Shown piece after piece: positions 1 to 11,809 of a DNA stretch of 64,000 nt. The stretch is from Gnetum montanum (taxonomy: Eukaryota > Streptophyta > Gnetopsida > Gnetales > Gnetaceae). The notes under the pieces are model-generated. The model was not told where the DNA came from. It saw only the letters and a list, made by a program, of their open reading frames with translations, and searched no databases. Made by a program: the position numbers and the translations under genes. The stretch spans positions 802,543 through 866,542 of the forward strand of contig MNCI01025089.1 in assembly GCA_015680685.1 (NCBI GenBank), given 5' to 3'. Numbering within the stretch: position 1 is the first letter of the stretch; each line of letters opens with the position of its first letter.

Positions 1-151
1 ATTCAATTACATTTTCTAAGTTCTTGGGTGATTAAAAAGACCATCCAAGGTGCCATGGATCCTCTTTCTTGGAGACCTTTGGGATCCAAGGTTAAATTAT
101 TTGACCTAGAATTTCAATTTTTTAGCACTAAATTTTTTAGACATTATAATT
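1..151 (+). mobile_element. 3' end of a T-family LTR (element E1)
   Basis: This is the tail of a long terminal repeat cut by the window edge. It aligns by eye along its whole length with 60340-60473 (shared stretches include CTCTTTCTTGGAG and CAAGGTTAAATT), and more weakly with 31250-31387 and 58380-58505. A primer-binding-like site and then gag follow, so it is the 5' LTR of the plus-strand element E1. It belongs to the same LTR subfamily as 58506-60473 rather than the one at 56961-58505. Confidence 0.7.
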
Positions 152-170
152 TCTAGTGCTAGAAGGAGGA
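152..170 (+). other. Candidate primer-binding site of E1
   Basis: TCTAGTGCTAGAAGGAGGA sits directly after the LTR end. The equivalent place in E2 (31388-31408) reads TCTGGCATTGGAAGGAGGG, so the block is conserved between two elements while the flanks diverge. That is the behaviour expected of a tRNA primer-binding site. I did not assign the tRNA. Confidence 0.5.
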
Positions 171-1083
171 CCTCTACCCAAGTTCTTTGACTGATCTAAC
201 CTACCCTTTTCAAAGCTAATTGTTAGAAATATAAACTTTTAAAATAAATTTTCAAAATTTTCTAGGAAAACCAACACTACCACTCATTCTCTTTTCATTC
301 ATACCCAATGTATTAATTTTAGCTAGTTTGGATGTTTGTAGAAATTTCAGAATAGTTACTAGACTTGTCAAAACAAGCATATCTTTTAGTGCAACTAGCA
401 AAAATTTATTTTTTGTAACTTGATCTTTGGCCTTTCCAAAGGCCATAAAATATTTCCACCACCTACTTCCTACTATAAAATTCTTCCATCATACTTCTTG
501 GAAAAAGCTCAACATATTTTCAATCACAAAGCTAGTGTACTTTCCCCAAGATACCTAGTGTATCTTTGGGTAAATTACTATATTTCTTATTACCACACCA
601 ATACCTGTAGTTTTTCTATAAGGAGAAACATACCAGCATACTTTTAAACAAGGAAAACCAAACTCACCTTTTCTATTATCAACATATCTCTTATTGGAAA
701 CCCAACGTATCTTTCTGATTCAAAGTCAAAACCATATATTTCCTCCAAACACTAACATAGCTTTTTCACTGTAGTTTGTGTGGAGTAGATACACTACCAT
801 CAAAACCAAAAACTAAAGCAACACCAAACAACCTTCAACATTATTTAACATTGATTTTTGCCAAAACTAGTTGTAGTGAAAGCCTCTATTTCTACTTTGC
901 GAGACTTAAAATTTTTAAAATTTATTAATTTTGAGTTTTACCAATGTAGTGCACAACATTTTCACTGTTACTTTCACTACACCTATAATTTCAATTTCAA
1001 CTATTTTTATAGTCAAAACCATTCATACATTAAAAAACTCCACTTGTTGGAATTCTTAATTAAAAAAATTTAAATAACTTGAT
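171..1083 (+). mobile_element. E1 5' untranslated leader
   Basis: This non-coding leader lies between the primer site and gag. It holds scattered copies of a short word: TAGTGTACTTT near 533, TAGTGTATCTTT near 556, CAGCATACTTTT near 633 and CATATCTC near 683. Related words (TAGCATATTTT, TAGTGTATTTT) occur in the LTR at 59590-59830, which supports assigning both to one subfamily. The small ORFs in this stretch look like chance. Confidence 0.55.
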
Positions 1084-3640
1084 AATGTCTTTCAGCAACT
1101 CAATAGTGCTACCCATTAACATGATCGATATGGCTCCTAACCAAGATGTAGTACATATATATGATACAAAGGATCCAATTGTGGCTGAGCATAGGCAATT
1201 ACTTAGGTGAAGTGACCAAAGCCTAGATTTTGCTGTAATAAATGAATAATACTATAACTTCATTTATACCAAAATACAAGCTTGCCTACTCATCCCATGT
1301 GTGGAAGCTTAAATGTGAGTTTGAGTTGATCCAACAAAATGGGAAGAAGTACATCCCTTTCCCCTATGAAAAAATATCACTAAATGATATCAATACAGGC
1401 ATATTATCCTAACTAATTGAGATGGATGAGCAAAGTGAGGAGGCTAACTCATAAAGCCATCATGAAGAGCCAAATGAATTTAAGATTTAACCAAAACTTA
1501 ATAACTTCATAGATAGCCTTTTTCAATAATTAGGTCCCCAAGCCATTGTACCTAGTTCCATCTCTCTTGCATCTTCTTTGGGGTAGGTTTTTCAACCCTC
1601 TTCTCCTCTTTCTTACCCTACTATGTTTGTGTCAACATCAATCATAGCCATCCACCAGGCACAACCCATGTCTTAATTAGCCTCCATTTTCTCCTCCATG
1701 TCTTTTCCCACATAGCCTTGATCTGCATGGTGATCACTTGTGGTATTCACCATGGCTCATCCATTTTTCATTCCAATGGGCCCTATAATAAGATCTCAAA
1801 TGATCCAAGCTTTTCATACATCCTTTTCTCTGTTTGGCACATAGATACCAACACAAACCTCATTCTCGTTATTTAGATCCTCTACAACAATGATAACTCA
1901 ACCTTTACCATCTCTACCATTGCTTATCACAAGGCCACAAGCCTTCCAACTTACACCATAACTTTATCTAGAAAGTCTACAACTTTCTAGAATGCCTTAA
2001 GGCTTGGATCAAGCTTTCCAAATGATCCAAGATCTTACTGAAGAGTTACAAAATCTCAACGACTTAATTACTTGGATAGTCAAGATAATGAACTTTTATC
2101 AAGATAATTCCATTAGTTTAGATATCCCAAAAATAACTCTTTCCCTAGGCATTTCTATACTATAATTTAGAAAGTACAATGATGAGGGTGATTCCAATGC
2201 TCATCTTATCACCTTTTCTTCTGAGTGCTTGTTGCTACAAGCATGGCCACACATCATAATGGGAATCTTCCCTATGTTCCTTACTAGAAATCCTTGGATT
2301 GGTATCATGCATTACCAAGAGGATCAATTACCTTATTAGAGGAATTAATATCATAGTTTATTAACCATTTCAAGTATAACTTTAAACCAGATACGACTCT
2401 TGACAAATTGATGAAGGTCTAGTAGAGGCCTATTGAACCTGTGTAGAAGTTCATACAACAATGGAATGCTCTTCTTAATGAGATTCCTAAAACGATATCT
2501 GAGACACATCTTCTAGCCATATTCAAGGGGGCAATTAATAACTTCATTAAGTTCAAACTTTATTACTTATACCTACGGTCCCTTAGTCAAGTTTTCTCGT
2601 AGACTAAGAACATAGAGAATGCTACCAAGGCAAGCCATGATCTTGCCTATGTATCATAGAAAAATCAACACACACAAAAGGATAAAGAGAAGAAAAAACA
2701 AAACCATGTACTCATGGCCACTATGGCCAAAGAGAATAAAATCATACAAGGGTAGAAAACAAGCCAACCCAAGGCCTCGACTATAATCAACCAATCATCA
2801 ACATAAGAGACCTCTACATCAAACAACATGAGGTCTAACTTTGAGAGGAAAGATTGGTCAAAATATATCAAATTACCCCTAAAACCATCTAAACTCTTTG
2901 ACTAGTTGTTAAGAGTGGTCAAATCCAATATAAGAAGATGATTGAGAATGCCCATAAGAGGCATGATCAACCTTGTGAAATCACAAAAGATCCCACTCTA
3001 GTAACCAAGGATGATCCACCTTTGCCTAAGTATTTCAAATTTGACAATTTCTACAACTATCATTAGCTGCCAATTCATGATACCAACTTCTTCTTGACCT
3101 TGAAGGATGACGTATAGAAGATGATAGATAACATAGAGCTAGTGCTTCATGCCTCTAACCCGGTTAGGCTTTAAAACTAGTCCTACAAAGATTTATTGAA
3201 TGTAAACAACAACTAATACACAATAGCAACATTCAACATAAGTAACAACCCAAGAATTACATGAGAATAATTCATGATTTGGATGCCTCCTTGCCATGAA
3301 ATGGAACCTTCAACTTCATCTAGTTTAAGAAGTCCTTTTGTTGTAAGGACACCATCACCCACACCTCCCAAAGAATCCTTCATGATTATAGTGGCCCCTC
3401 CTACTACAACTAAAACTACAGGCCAAATCAATAAATGTCCTCCCATGGTGGCTAATGTAATGACTTCTTCATAACCTAACAACAAGAAATTTCCTAACAA
3501 ATAATGCAGGAAGTCTACTCTAAAACCCAAGGCCAGAGATAATAAGAAAGTGAAGGCTTCAAAGGAGGTGGTCCCAACGAAGCCCACACCTATCTCAACC
3601 ATCCCTATGAGTTCTAACACTCAAAATGACTTAACCAAGC
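1084..3640 (+). pseudogene. Broken gag of T-family element E1
   Basis: The nucleocapsid/capsid polyprotein of a Ty3/gypsy element, which would package element RNA in the cytoplasm. The chosen ATG at 1084 (MSFSNSIVLP) matches the start of the minus-strand copy at 30635 and the copy at 32179. A Retrotrans_gag-like block lies near 2190-2500 (NAHLITFSSECLLLQAWPHI). At 3030-3130 there is a degenerate knuckle region (YFKFDNF...LKDDV) in which the expected cysteines are gone. Many in-frame TAG/TAA codons and several frameshifts break it. Codons such as TAG in place of CAG are frequent, which fits old methylation-driven decay. Protease follows downstream. The family call is secure from three collinear copies in this window; the exact end is approximate. 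Confidence 0.8.
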
Positions 3641-4029
3641 AACAAATGAAGGACCAAAACCAACAAGAGAATGGAAAAGGGGTCAAAATACAAACTTTGA
3701 AATAATAAGTTCACATCCTAGGGCAAATGGAGAAGGTCAAAGCTAATAAGAATGAGAAACCAATGGTCAATGACAAAGACTTCCTCAATGTCATGGAATA
3801 AGTAAAATAATTATTAAAATAAAAGAATACTTCATTAAGCTTTTATGACCTAGTGATGACTTTTTCCACTCACTGTAAAGCTTTAGTAAAAATGTTGACT
3901 TTCATTCTCATCTATTAGAACATACCCACCAATGAAAAGTCCATCCATGCAGTGATGGTGCCATTCTTACCTAGGGAAGAAATGAAGTCAAATGCACTAG
4001 TATTTCATGATAGTAAATTCAAAACTAAT

Positions 4030-4700
4030 CCCTAGGATGGTGAGAAAACAAGAGCCCCTCTCTTCATAATAATAAGGGTTGGACAATACAAGGTGCACAA
4101 GGTGCACATTGATGATGGGGTAGTAACCAAAATGCTACCTTATACCATTGTTGAATAGTTAGTCCTAGTGGAACACATGCAAAACACTTCTACTTGTACT
4201 TGTAAATCCTTTAATGGATAACAAGTTGCAATAAAAGGATCTATTTCCTTAGACTTCATGGTGTGAGAGCAATTCCCCATAACAACTAACTTCTTGGTGA
4301 TGGAAGAGACACTAGGATTTAGCCTCATCTTGGGGAGGCCTTGGCCAACTTAACTATGAGTTATTTCCTCATCCATCCATCAAAAATTTTACCTATAATA
4401 TGAGGGAGGTGAAATAATTATTCATGATGACAATGTGGTTCCCTTGGCTATCAACAATGTTGATGTAGATCAAGGGTCTAAAGTGAAGTTTTAGGAAGGA
4501 TCTCCTACTACTAAGAACAAGGTTGAGAAGCTTGATAGAGTATACAAGGCCAAAATTGATGACAATAAAATAATGGATGTACCATGCGAAGAGCTCATGT
4601 TCAACATAGTTACCAAGGAAAACAAGGAATATAAAATCATGCAATGGAGACCCTATATCATTCCCGACCTCTCAAAGATTAGAAAACATTTGCATAATTG
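4030..4700 (+). pseudogene. Broken retropepsin-type protease of E1
   Basis: The aspartic protease domain that would cleave the Gag-Pol polyprotein. The active-site region reads VHIDDGVVTKMLPYTIVE, with D-D-G where retropepsins have D-[ST]-G. It is followed by a CKSFNG block, then KGSISLDF, FLVMEE and the C-terminal signature LILGRPW near 4320-4350. The same succession is seen at 42180-42460 and on the minus strand at 17710-18051. A tail to about 4700 (GGEIIIHDDNVVPLAINN) also matches the E2 copy (GGEIIIHDDSTVPLVVNN). Several TAG stops interrupt it. It comes after gag and before the antisense gene, the same order as in E2. Confidence 0.8.
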
Positions 4701-5149
4701 ATGTGTGTTCCCTAATTACTTTCCCCTATGTTAAATAATCATATAGCCTTTTCTATTTACTTTCTCAGCCTTGTTTAACCTTAGTTTGCTTAAGTCATTT
4801 TGTTTTATAATATTTTGCCTTGTTTCAGAACATAAGTTACAACGTATTCTTATTTATAGTTTGCCTTTTCTTATATGCTTTACCTTTTCTAAAACATAAA
4901 GTGCCATAATGTGCCAAGATAGAATGGGTAGCACCATGGGTAGCTCATCAAGCTCAATGTCATGTTCTACATCTCATCCTATCTTGGACACTACAAAAAA
5001 AATAAAAATAACTAAAAATAAAAATAATAAATAATCAACAAAAATAGCCAAAAAACTTTAAACAACTAAGGTCGTATAACTATAAACTTAAAAAGCCATA
5101 AAATGAAAATAAACAAGTAACAAAAACATATTAGAAAACTATGCTAATG
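4701..5149. mobile_element. E1 spacer between protease and antisense gene
   Basis: AT-rich non-coding spacer containing runs such as AAAAATAAAAATAACTAAAAATAAAA near 4990. Its position and composition match 42661-43630 in E2. I see no gene. Confidence 0.5.
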
Positions 5150-6790
5150 TTCTTACCAACATCAAGAGCAATCTATTGAAAGAGATTGACCATTTCTTCA
5201 ACCATTCCACACATGAACTCTATCTTATTAGGAACCTCCACCCATGGTTGAAACATAGAGTTTGAGGCTTATCGTTGGGATTTAGGTGCTATAATAAGTA
5301 TAACCATCAACTAAAAATTAAAACCAACTGCAACAACAAATCATAAGATGCACCACATAAAAATAAAACTCATAAATATCTAGAAGACCATGCATGATGC
5401 CAATGTTAGTGTCATCATTGAATGATGAGTCTCTGAATATGACATCCAAGGCCTTTAAAGCTTTGTTGGCCATTGGTTCCACTACCTATTATTACCTTTG
5501 TGCCTCTTCCTCTTGTCATTTCCTCTCTGCTTCTAATGTAGCCTAGGCTACATGTACTTGAGATTTACCTATGAGAATGGCAAAGCTAAGATGTTGAACA
5601 ACTTAAAAAATTTTCCTAAGAATAAAAAATAAAAAATAATAACAAAAATAAAATTAAATGCAACTAAATTGTATTTGATACATTTTGATGTGCTTTATTG
5701 ATCTTGAGGGAGATCTTCTTTCTTGCTAGCTGATCCACAATAGTAATAGTCTTTTCAACTAGTGGCTACTTCAAATTTTCTTTGCCTACACCATTAGCCT
5801 CTGTACGCAACTACTTGTCCTTTTAGCATTCCCATGGATAATATGGGGCTTGATCCTCATGTTGTTAGGGGAAGAAAAATGCACACCACTAAATCTTTTA
5901 GTGGTAATAAGCAACTCCCCAATATCCTCCACTGGTGGATTCTAAATTTACATGGTAGGGACGATGTGTTTTACCTACGATTTAGAAAATTGGGATGGAT
6001 CATGACTTATTCATTTTTCATTCTTCTTCACCACCAGGAATTCTATGAACCTCCTTATATATGCTATGAAAAATGAAAAATGCATATGGCATATTGTCAT
6101 AAGATTATTCCAAAATTTGAGGATCTTCATCCATATCCTACAGACCAACTAAGTAGCCTTATTGAATTGAGCACCCTTGGTGAGGACCTTTTCCTTGGTT
6201 AAAGCTTTTCAAATGCCAAGGACCTTTTTCTATGATAACAAAGTAGGAAATATCTTTAAGTCAAAAAATGGGTACATCTCATTGGCCTCTACAACTTGAC
6301 ATTAGTTTAGAGACAAACCACCATGATCATGATGGATGTTTAACCATTCTTCCACCTCCTTGCCTATCTTTGCCTACATTTGTGACAAAATTCATGCCAT
6401 CTCAAGATATTCCAAAAAGGTTTTTGAATGAGATTCATCAATGGCAAAAGTGATAGGTACACCATGAACATGAGAGATGAATTTCTTGACTCCTTTGTCA
6501 AAGAAGTCAATGATATTCACCATCTCCACTATAGGCATGGATGAGCTAGGAACCATAAAAAAGTTAAGCAAACCTACATGGGAAGCCTTTTCCTAGATCT
6601 CTCTAGGTGGTCTAGTAGCTAGCCACTCCTGCGTTGAGTCTACTTTGCCACATTTAAGGATAAGTGTCTCCTCTGCACTTCCTAAAATGATCATGGCAAT
6701 AATAGATTTTGGCATAGGCTCTACGATACAACATGGAAAACCAATTAGATTTTAAACTTCAGCACATCAAATAGGGTTAAAAATGAAAAA
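5150..6790 (-). pseudogene. E1 copy of the antisense extra gene (partial, broken)
   Basis: A decayed minus-strand gene inside the plus-strand element. Reading leftwards from about 6790 the blocks are: EETLILKCGKVDS, VGLLNFFMVPSSSMPIVEMV (about 6560), YPFFDLKIFPTLLS (about 6260), TKGAQFNKAT and KILKFWNNLMT (about 6150), a KHI...NPPVED block (about 5950), RDSSFNDDTNIG (about 5420) and FMCGMVEEMVNLFQ (about 5190). The last is followed by a splice-donor-like GGTAAG. Every block has a counterpart in the same order at 46020-44390 (minus), and the first ones also at 61880-62450 (plus). The upstream HAD-like exon is missing because element D starts at 6951. Its function is unknown; it is not a standard retrotransposon domain. 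Confidence 0.6.
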
Positions 6791-6950
6791 TAATAAAAAT
6801 TCAAAAAATTTAAAAATTAAGTACATAACAAACATAACCTAAATTTAAAATTAAATTTATAGCAAAAAATAATTAAATCATTAAAGCCTAAGTAACCAAA
6901 AAATAACACAACTAGAGAACATTATTACTAATAATTGAAAAAATTAAACA
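6791..6950. mobile_element. AT-rich E1 end before element D
   Basis: An AT-rich stretch, probably intron or spacer of the antisense gene. It ends where LTR-derived sequence of D begins at 6951. I see nothing else in it. Confidence 0.35.
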
Positions 6951-7148
6951 TGAATGTATTCACATGTGATGCAATTGAATTTTTTGGACTCTATAGTTTT
7001 TCAATGCACTAGTTCTCTAAGAAGTAAACTAGATGTTGAGACCGTTTGTTGTCTTTCTAAGTATACTTGTGAAGCTCAATGGTATGGTTTAAGTGTAATT
7101 AAGACACATGAGTTTCATCATTTTATACTTTATGGTTTTAATGGTTGA
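6951..7148 (-). mobile_element. A-family LTR fragment, far end of remnant D
   Basis: This is a direct repeat of about 10270-10466: both read GGACTCTATA, TGCACTAGTTCTCT and GGTATGGTTTAAGTGTAATT in the same order. On the minus strand it corresponds to the inner part of an A-family LTR (TTACACTTAAACCATAC...). It lies downstream of the D gag, so it is the remnant of D's 3' LTR. Pol and the start of that LTR were lost by deletion. Confidence 0.6.
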
Positions 7149-8057
7149 ATTTACAGCCCTCATAACATTTCGTTATTATGGTTATGAGGGAATTTCACCT
7201 TGCGTAGATGAACCAAGAGGTAACTAGATTGAAGATAGAGGGATTTATGTAGAAAGATGTGGATGATGGTAAGGATATGGGGTTTCCCTTGGAGTAGATG
7301 GTGAATGAGTTCAATGGTACTCTAGAGGATAATAGTGATGTTGAAATGAGGTGTGGCTATCAGAGCCATGTGCATAAATAGGTTATTGAACACAATACCC
7401 ATATGGAGCTAGATGCTTGTAAGGGTACTGCTATCTTGGTGATGGCATCTCCCATGAATGTGGTTATTACTATTACTAGTAGTGCTCATACGGTTGTGGT
7501 GGAGTTCCACTTGGATAATAAGCTTGTTAATGCTAATGGAACTACCTTGGATTACCTTGAGGATAAGATAATTATCTAGGTGCTTGCCACCTTGCTAGTC
7601 GAGGATTCAGTGCATACATCCCAAACTCTTTTAAGTGTGACATCACAAGGCAACATCCCTTATGATGTTCATATTGACAAATGTAGCATCCAACATCATC
7701 ATTGGAGTCTATATCCATAACATCTTCTACTACAACAACTTTGCCCTTATCTCTTTGTTAGGCATGTTCAGCTTCTTTCCACTTACTACGATTATGATCA
7801 CTATTCTACTCTTTGTATTCTTTAGCAATCTTCATAGTAGTTTGAAATTTTTCACCCAAAGAGTCCCATAGTTTATCAACCTTTGTCAAAATGTCAAAAA
7901 TAAATTTTTAGATTGCCAACATTTTCTTGTTCACCATCTTATTAAGTGGTGATTCCTCCTCACCACAAAATCAAACCTCCCTTTTCCTTATGGAAGGATC
8001 CTTGTTATATTCTTTTATACTTTTTCTTTTTTCCAACTCACCTTGTTCTTTTACTCC

Positions 8058-8864
8058 CTACTTGCTGGGCTATGATATTGTATGGGTCGTGATATCGCGT
8101 CTTCCCCTACGATATCGCGTATACAATATCGCGGTGCATCGTCATATCTATAAATAAGAGGTGGCTCTCTCTTGTTTCCTCATCCTAGGCTAGATAGTAG
8201 GGAAACTCTGGTAGATTGATCACTCCAAAGATAGAATATTTTCCATGTGCCCGTAGTAGGAGTCCCAAAGTGAATGGATCTTCATTCAAACAAACATTGT
8301 ACCTGAACACAAATTTGTGTACGACAATAAAGACGAGCTTCACGGATAAATCTTGCAATACATGGAATAGGATAATTAGGATTTTCTTTACTGTTATTTA
8401 TTATCTGTTATTTACTGTTTTCTCTCTCAACCCTTCTCTTCTAGTCAGGTGCCTCAGTACGACCACTTCGAGCACGTGCGTTACGTGTGGTGATCCTAGC
8501 AACGATTAGCGTTTTGTAACCACGATTGCATTGGTTCAAGGTGTGTACGGTAAGTGGGAACAGATGCTGACACTAGGTAATTTAGACTTCGTTCATTAGT
8601 TAGAATTAGTAATTAGTTTCTCAACCCTTCACCTTGTTAGCATAGGAGACATAAAACATAAAAACTATAAAAATCATATACCTCAGACTTACTTAACCAT
8701 ACACTGTGACAACTACAAGTAAATCTGCGAAGACAACAAATGATTAACCCTAAGTGTTCCATGGGGCGTGTAGGCACTTATTCTGCAGAGTTTGACTGGA
8801 TCACGCATGCTACACTTGTATTCTTATGGTTGAGTGTAGGGGTATCTCGCCACTCATCACTACT
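8058..8864 (+). mobile_element. Solo A-family LTR with perfect 5-bp target duplication
   Basis: The LTR body is 8063-8859 (797 bp), starting TGCTGGG and ending CTCATCA. It is flanked by CTACT at 8058-8062 and CTACT at 8860-8864. It aligns with the LTRs of F and G: CCATAGTAGGAGTC-type motif, CAATAAAGA-GAGCTT, GGTAATCCTAGCAA and CGCCACTCATCA. A TATA-like CTATAAATAAG lies at about 8148. Its U3 has repeated GATATCGCG words. No internal region remains, so it arose by LTR-LTR recombination. It keeps many CpG sites, which suggests it is younger than its surroundings. Confidence 0.85.
8148..8158 (+). promoter_or_regulatory. TATA-like box of the solo LTR
   Basis: CTATAAATAAG lies at the same relative place as CTATAAATA in the F and G LTRs (about 18952, 28122, 34911 and 40954), downstream of the repeated GATATC words. 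Confidence 0.5.
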
Positions 8865-10228
8865 CTATCAACCTTTAGATCTAATGATCTCTTATTTTGG
8901 ACAACCTCCCTTGGGCATAAACCCCAAGAGTTCTTCTAGTTTCTGCTTTAAGCCCATCTATGATGTGGTAGAGTTGTTCCCTCTGAGAATAACCATGGCC
9001 AAGGCATGAATGTAAGAAAGAATAATATCTACCCATGGTGATATCCAAGGGTTCATGGTTTCCTTGCTTTCATCCTTGGATTTTCCTTCTTAGATTAGAC
9101 ACTATAGAGTACATATGATACTTATCATAAAATAGTTCTAACATGGTACTCCATGTGCAAATAGATTCTGGATCCAAGGAACAATACTAGCTTTCTACCT
9201 CTTTGATGAGTGTCATAGGAAATAACTTTAATTTTTGCTAGTCATTCGCTATGTTTTGTAAGACATAGGAATTTTGAAAGACTTGTAGATGGTTTAGTAG
9301 ATCAAAGTTATATTCCCCCCTCAAATCTTGGAATATTGTTCATGTCTAGGCACTTGATCCAACTATCCTTCACATGCATGGTTGGAATTTTTACAACCTC
9401 AAAAATATTTAACATGCTTGGGGTTGCTAGTAAAATCCCATCATCATCATTATTGCATTGTCACTAATGATGTCCTCTATTACCCCTTCATTCATTATGG
9501 GCATGGCAATTAGTATTGTCTCATTGTTCACCTCCATCATAGTTGTTCCTTTTGTAGTGTTTTTCAGAATCAGAAGAAGAAGATGTAGATGAAGAGGGTG
9601 AAGAGGAGGAGGAATGCCTCCACCATGATATCTATCAACCCCTTTTCGGTTGTCACAGCTAGATTCATTAGTTTTCTTATCATCTTAATGCTTTTCTGAG
9701 CCCCTACCTTGACTGCCATCTTTCCCTAAGCCTAGATTGTTGATAGTGGACCATAGATTCAGGGCCACATCCTCATCACCAGTAATAAAGGTTGGGGAAT
9801 TTTCATGTTGAGAACCTCTAGAGGAGGGTTCCTCATTATCATCTTGGTTCAGCAGGAACAAGGAATTGGTGAACCTTTTTCCCTTCATCAACTCATTGTG
9901 CTTCTCCTAGTGTTGATGTCCTCAACGTTGTGTTTTAGTGGAACAATAGTCCTAGTAGTCATAATCATGCACAATGTACTCATATTAAAGATCTTGGGTG
10001 CCTAACTTCTTAATGGTTTGAAGCGGCATCATGGGAATAGATCAATCAAGAGGTATTACAATATTGCCTATGCCATCACAGTTGTTCATCCTGATATAGG
10101 ATGAAGGTGAAGTCAGGCACACACTCATCTGGATGAGTATATACCACTTTGCATTTTTGAGGAATAAGTGGTTTTGTATCAATGACACCATGTTTCAAAT
10201 AAAAAGAGTTCCCAACAATGGTGCTAAT

Positions 10229-10667
10229 GATGAGCAATGAGGTACCCCTACATCCAACCATACTAATCATGAAGCATTCATGCATGATTTGGTTGAATTT
10301 CGTGGACTCTATATTTTTTTGATGCACTAGTTCTCTTAAAATAAGCTAAACATTGAAGATGTTTGATGTCTTTCCAACTACACTTATGAAGCTCAAGGGT
10401 ATGGTTTAAGTGTAATTGAGGCACATAATTTTTATCATTTTATATTTTATGGTTTTGATGCTTGAAATAAACAAGATAAAGAATGAATTAATTTAATATA
10501 TAATCTAATCTAATGGACTAACTATTGTTCAACTAGTTCTAACATAAGTATTTGATCCCACTTGCTATACACATCCTAAACACATATAATGTTGTTGGGT
10601 TACCAAGTGTTAAGTGCTGTTGGGATTACCAAATGACATATGGATGCTCGGTTGGCACGTATTTGTA
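10229..10667 (-). mobile_element. 5' LTR fragment of remnant D
   Basis: On the minus strand this matches the second half of the A-family LTR: a block like GCATATGATGCTTGGTAAT near 10650, CATTATATGTGTTTAGGATGTG near 10570, TGTGCCTCAATTACACTTA near 10425, GAATGCTTCATGATTAGTATGG near 10265, and an end CATTGCTCATCA at about 10228. The first half of the LTR is absent; the match stops near 10667, where E3 sequence begins. Confidence 0.65.
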
Positions 10668-11800
10668 GGCAGGAATAGACCTTGTGTCGATGGGGCCATG
10701 TTAACGCATCAAACAATGCAATAATGGGGCCTACTTGACACAACCAATATGTGACTCATCAAAATGGAATGCATAAGGCCATGTAGAAGAGTTAGCAAAC
10801 CCAATTACCGAAGGTCATACATGTTGCCAGTTTAAGGCCTTGGTAGGTCATGTTGCTAGTTTAAGGCCTTGGTAGGCCATGACACTAATTTAAGGTCTTA
10901 GTAGATAGTAGAAAGATGTCATGTAGACTCACTTGTTGTAGACCTTTAAAATGATCAACATCAATCATTCATTGCAACCTATCAATAATAGTAAACAACA
11001 ATACAAGCAAACATGTGATTGTTAGATGTAATCAAGGCTATGTCATGGATTTAATGTTGCATTGCAAGGGCTAGATGGGGTTATGAGCAGGCTTAAGTTT
11101 TGATGAGGAACTTTGTCCTATGTGTTTTCTCCTCACCATAGTGGACTTAAATGGGAACTTCTCCTAAGGGATCCTCTGTGATGTTTCTAACTTCAAGGTT
11201 AGTGGTAGTTAAGCTATCTTAGGGCATTATGGTTGTATAGTACAATGGTTTTAGGCTTAAGGTCTAGGTACATAAGGTCAATTTGGTCTAACAACTTCAC
11301 ATGAGGGCCCATTTAGACTTTGAGGCTAGTCAAATTTGCTTCCTTATCCTCCTAGCTTAATCCTACATGACAACATAAGCACATCAAGTGGTACATGCAT
11401 AATAAAATTATAAATAATAAAAAATACATTGATAATAATGCAAATAGGGTGTAATACAAAGGCCAAATGATGTAGGATAGGGTCAAAGAAAGACCAAATG
11501 ATGATTAAAGATACATAAAATGGTGTGAAATAAGGTCAAATAAGACTATGTTGAAGTCAATCTTTGTCAAATCAAGTCAACCAAGGTTCCAGCAAGACCA
11601 AGTGATGGAAGAATGCAGTTGAACAAGGTTACATCTTGCCCGGTGTAGGCCTTGGCGACGTCAGTAGCAGGAGCGTGAAGTGTTTGCGGCAATGAAGGCG
11701 CATCTCAAGTCCATGGAGGGTTTTGGATGTGGTGCGGAAGTGCAGGGAACGACAACGCACGAGGAAGGGTTTCGGCAGAAGACAGAGGTAAGGAGAGGAG
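10668..11800 (-). mobile_element. E3 non-coding spacer
   Basis: Non-coding sequence assigned to the minus-strand T element because it carries the 29-bp subrepeats in the same orientation as the copy at 17184. Apart from those subrepeats and a GC-richer stretch beginning near 11640, I see nothing recognisable. Confidence 0.4.
10820..10905 (-). repeat. Three tandem 29-bp subrepeats (E3)
   Basis: CATGTTGCCAGTTTAAGGCC... is repeated three times with a 29-bp period (10820, 10849, 10878). The same core, read as GGCCTACCAAGGCCTTAAACTGG-like on the other strand, recurs at 17184-17248, 42986-43140, 52840-52905 and 56668-56813, always in non-coding parts of T elements. Confidence 0.75.
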
Positions 11801-11809
11801 GGTTTTGCT

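Larger units (their letters stand above)
7150..10228 (-). pseudogene. Gag of A-family remnant D, interrupted by a solo LTR
   Basis: A decayed gag on the minus strand. It starts near 10220 just after a PBS-like TTAGCACCATTGTTGGGAAC and runs left to about 7200. From 9891 to 9685 it has NLWSTINNLGLGKDGS, matching NLQSIVDNLGFGKNGS of element F. A serine-rich stretch (RHSSSSSPSSSTSSSSDSE) lies at about 9640-9560. The capsid-like core is at about 9390-8870, and the second half of a zinc knuckle (CQYEHHKGCC) near 7650. The solo LTR at 8063-8859 splits it; both halves align without gaps to F gag at about 19990-22000. Plus-strand ORFs across it are shadows. No pol follows. Confidence 0.75.

Noticed and set aside
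3213-3620. 135-codon minus-strand open frame within E1 gag
   Set aside because: It lies opposite the Pro/Thr-rich end of gag, matches no conserved block, and is hydrophobic only because it is the complement of that sequence.
7200-7660. Plus-strand reading frame with long open stretches
   Set aside because: The minus strand aligns with F gag (zinc-knuckle end and downstream), so the plus-strand frame is a shadow.
8216-9009. Plus-strand open frames of 97 and 89 codons
   Set aside because: The first lies wholly inside the solo LTR; the second begins in its U5 end and runs into the antisense of D gag. Neither is kept in the other LTR copies.
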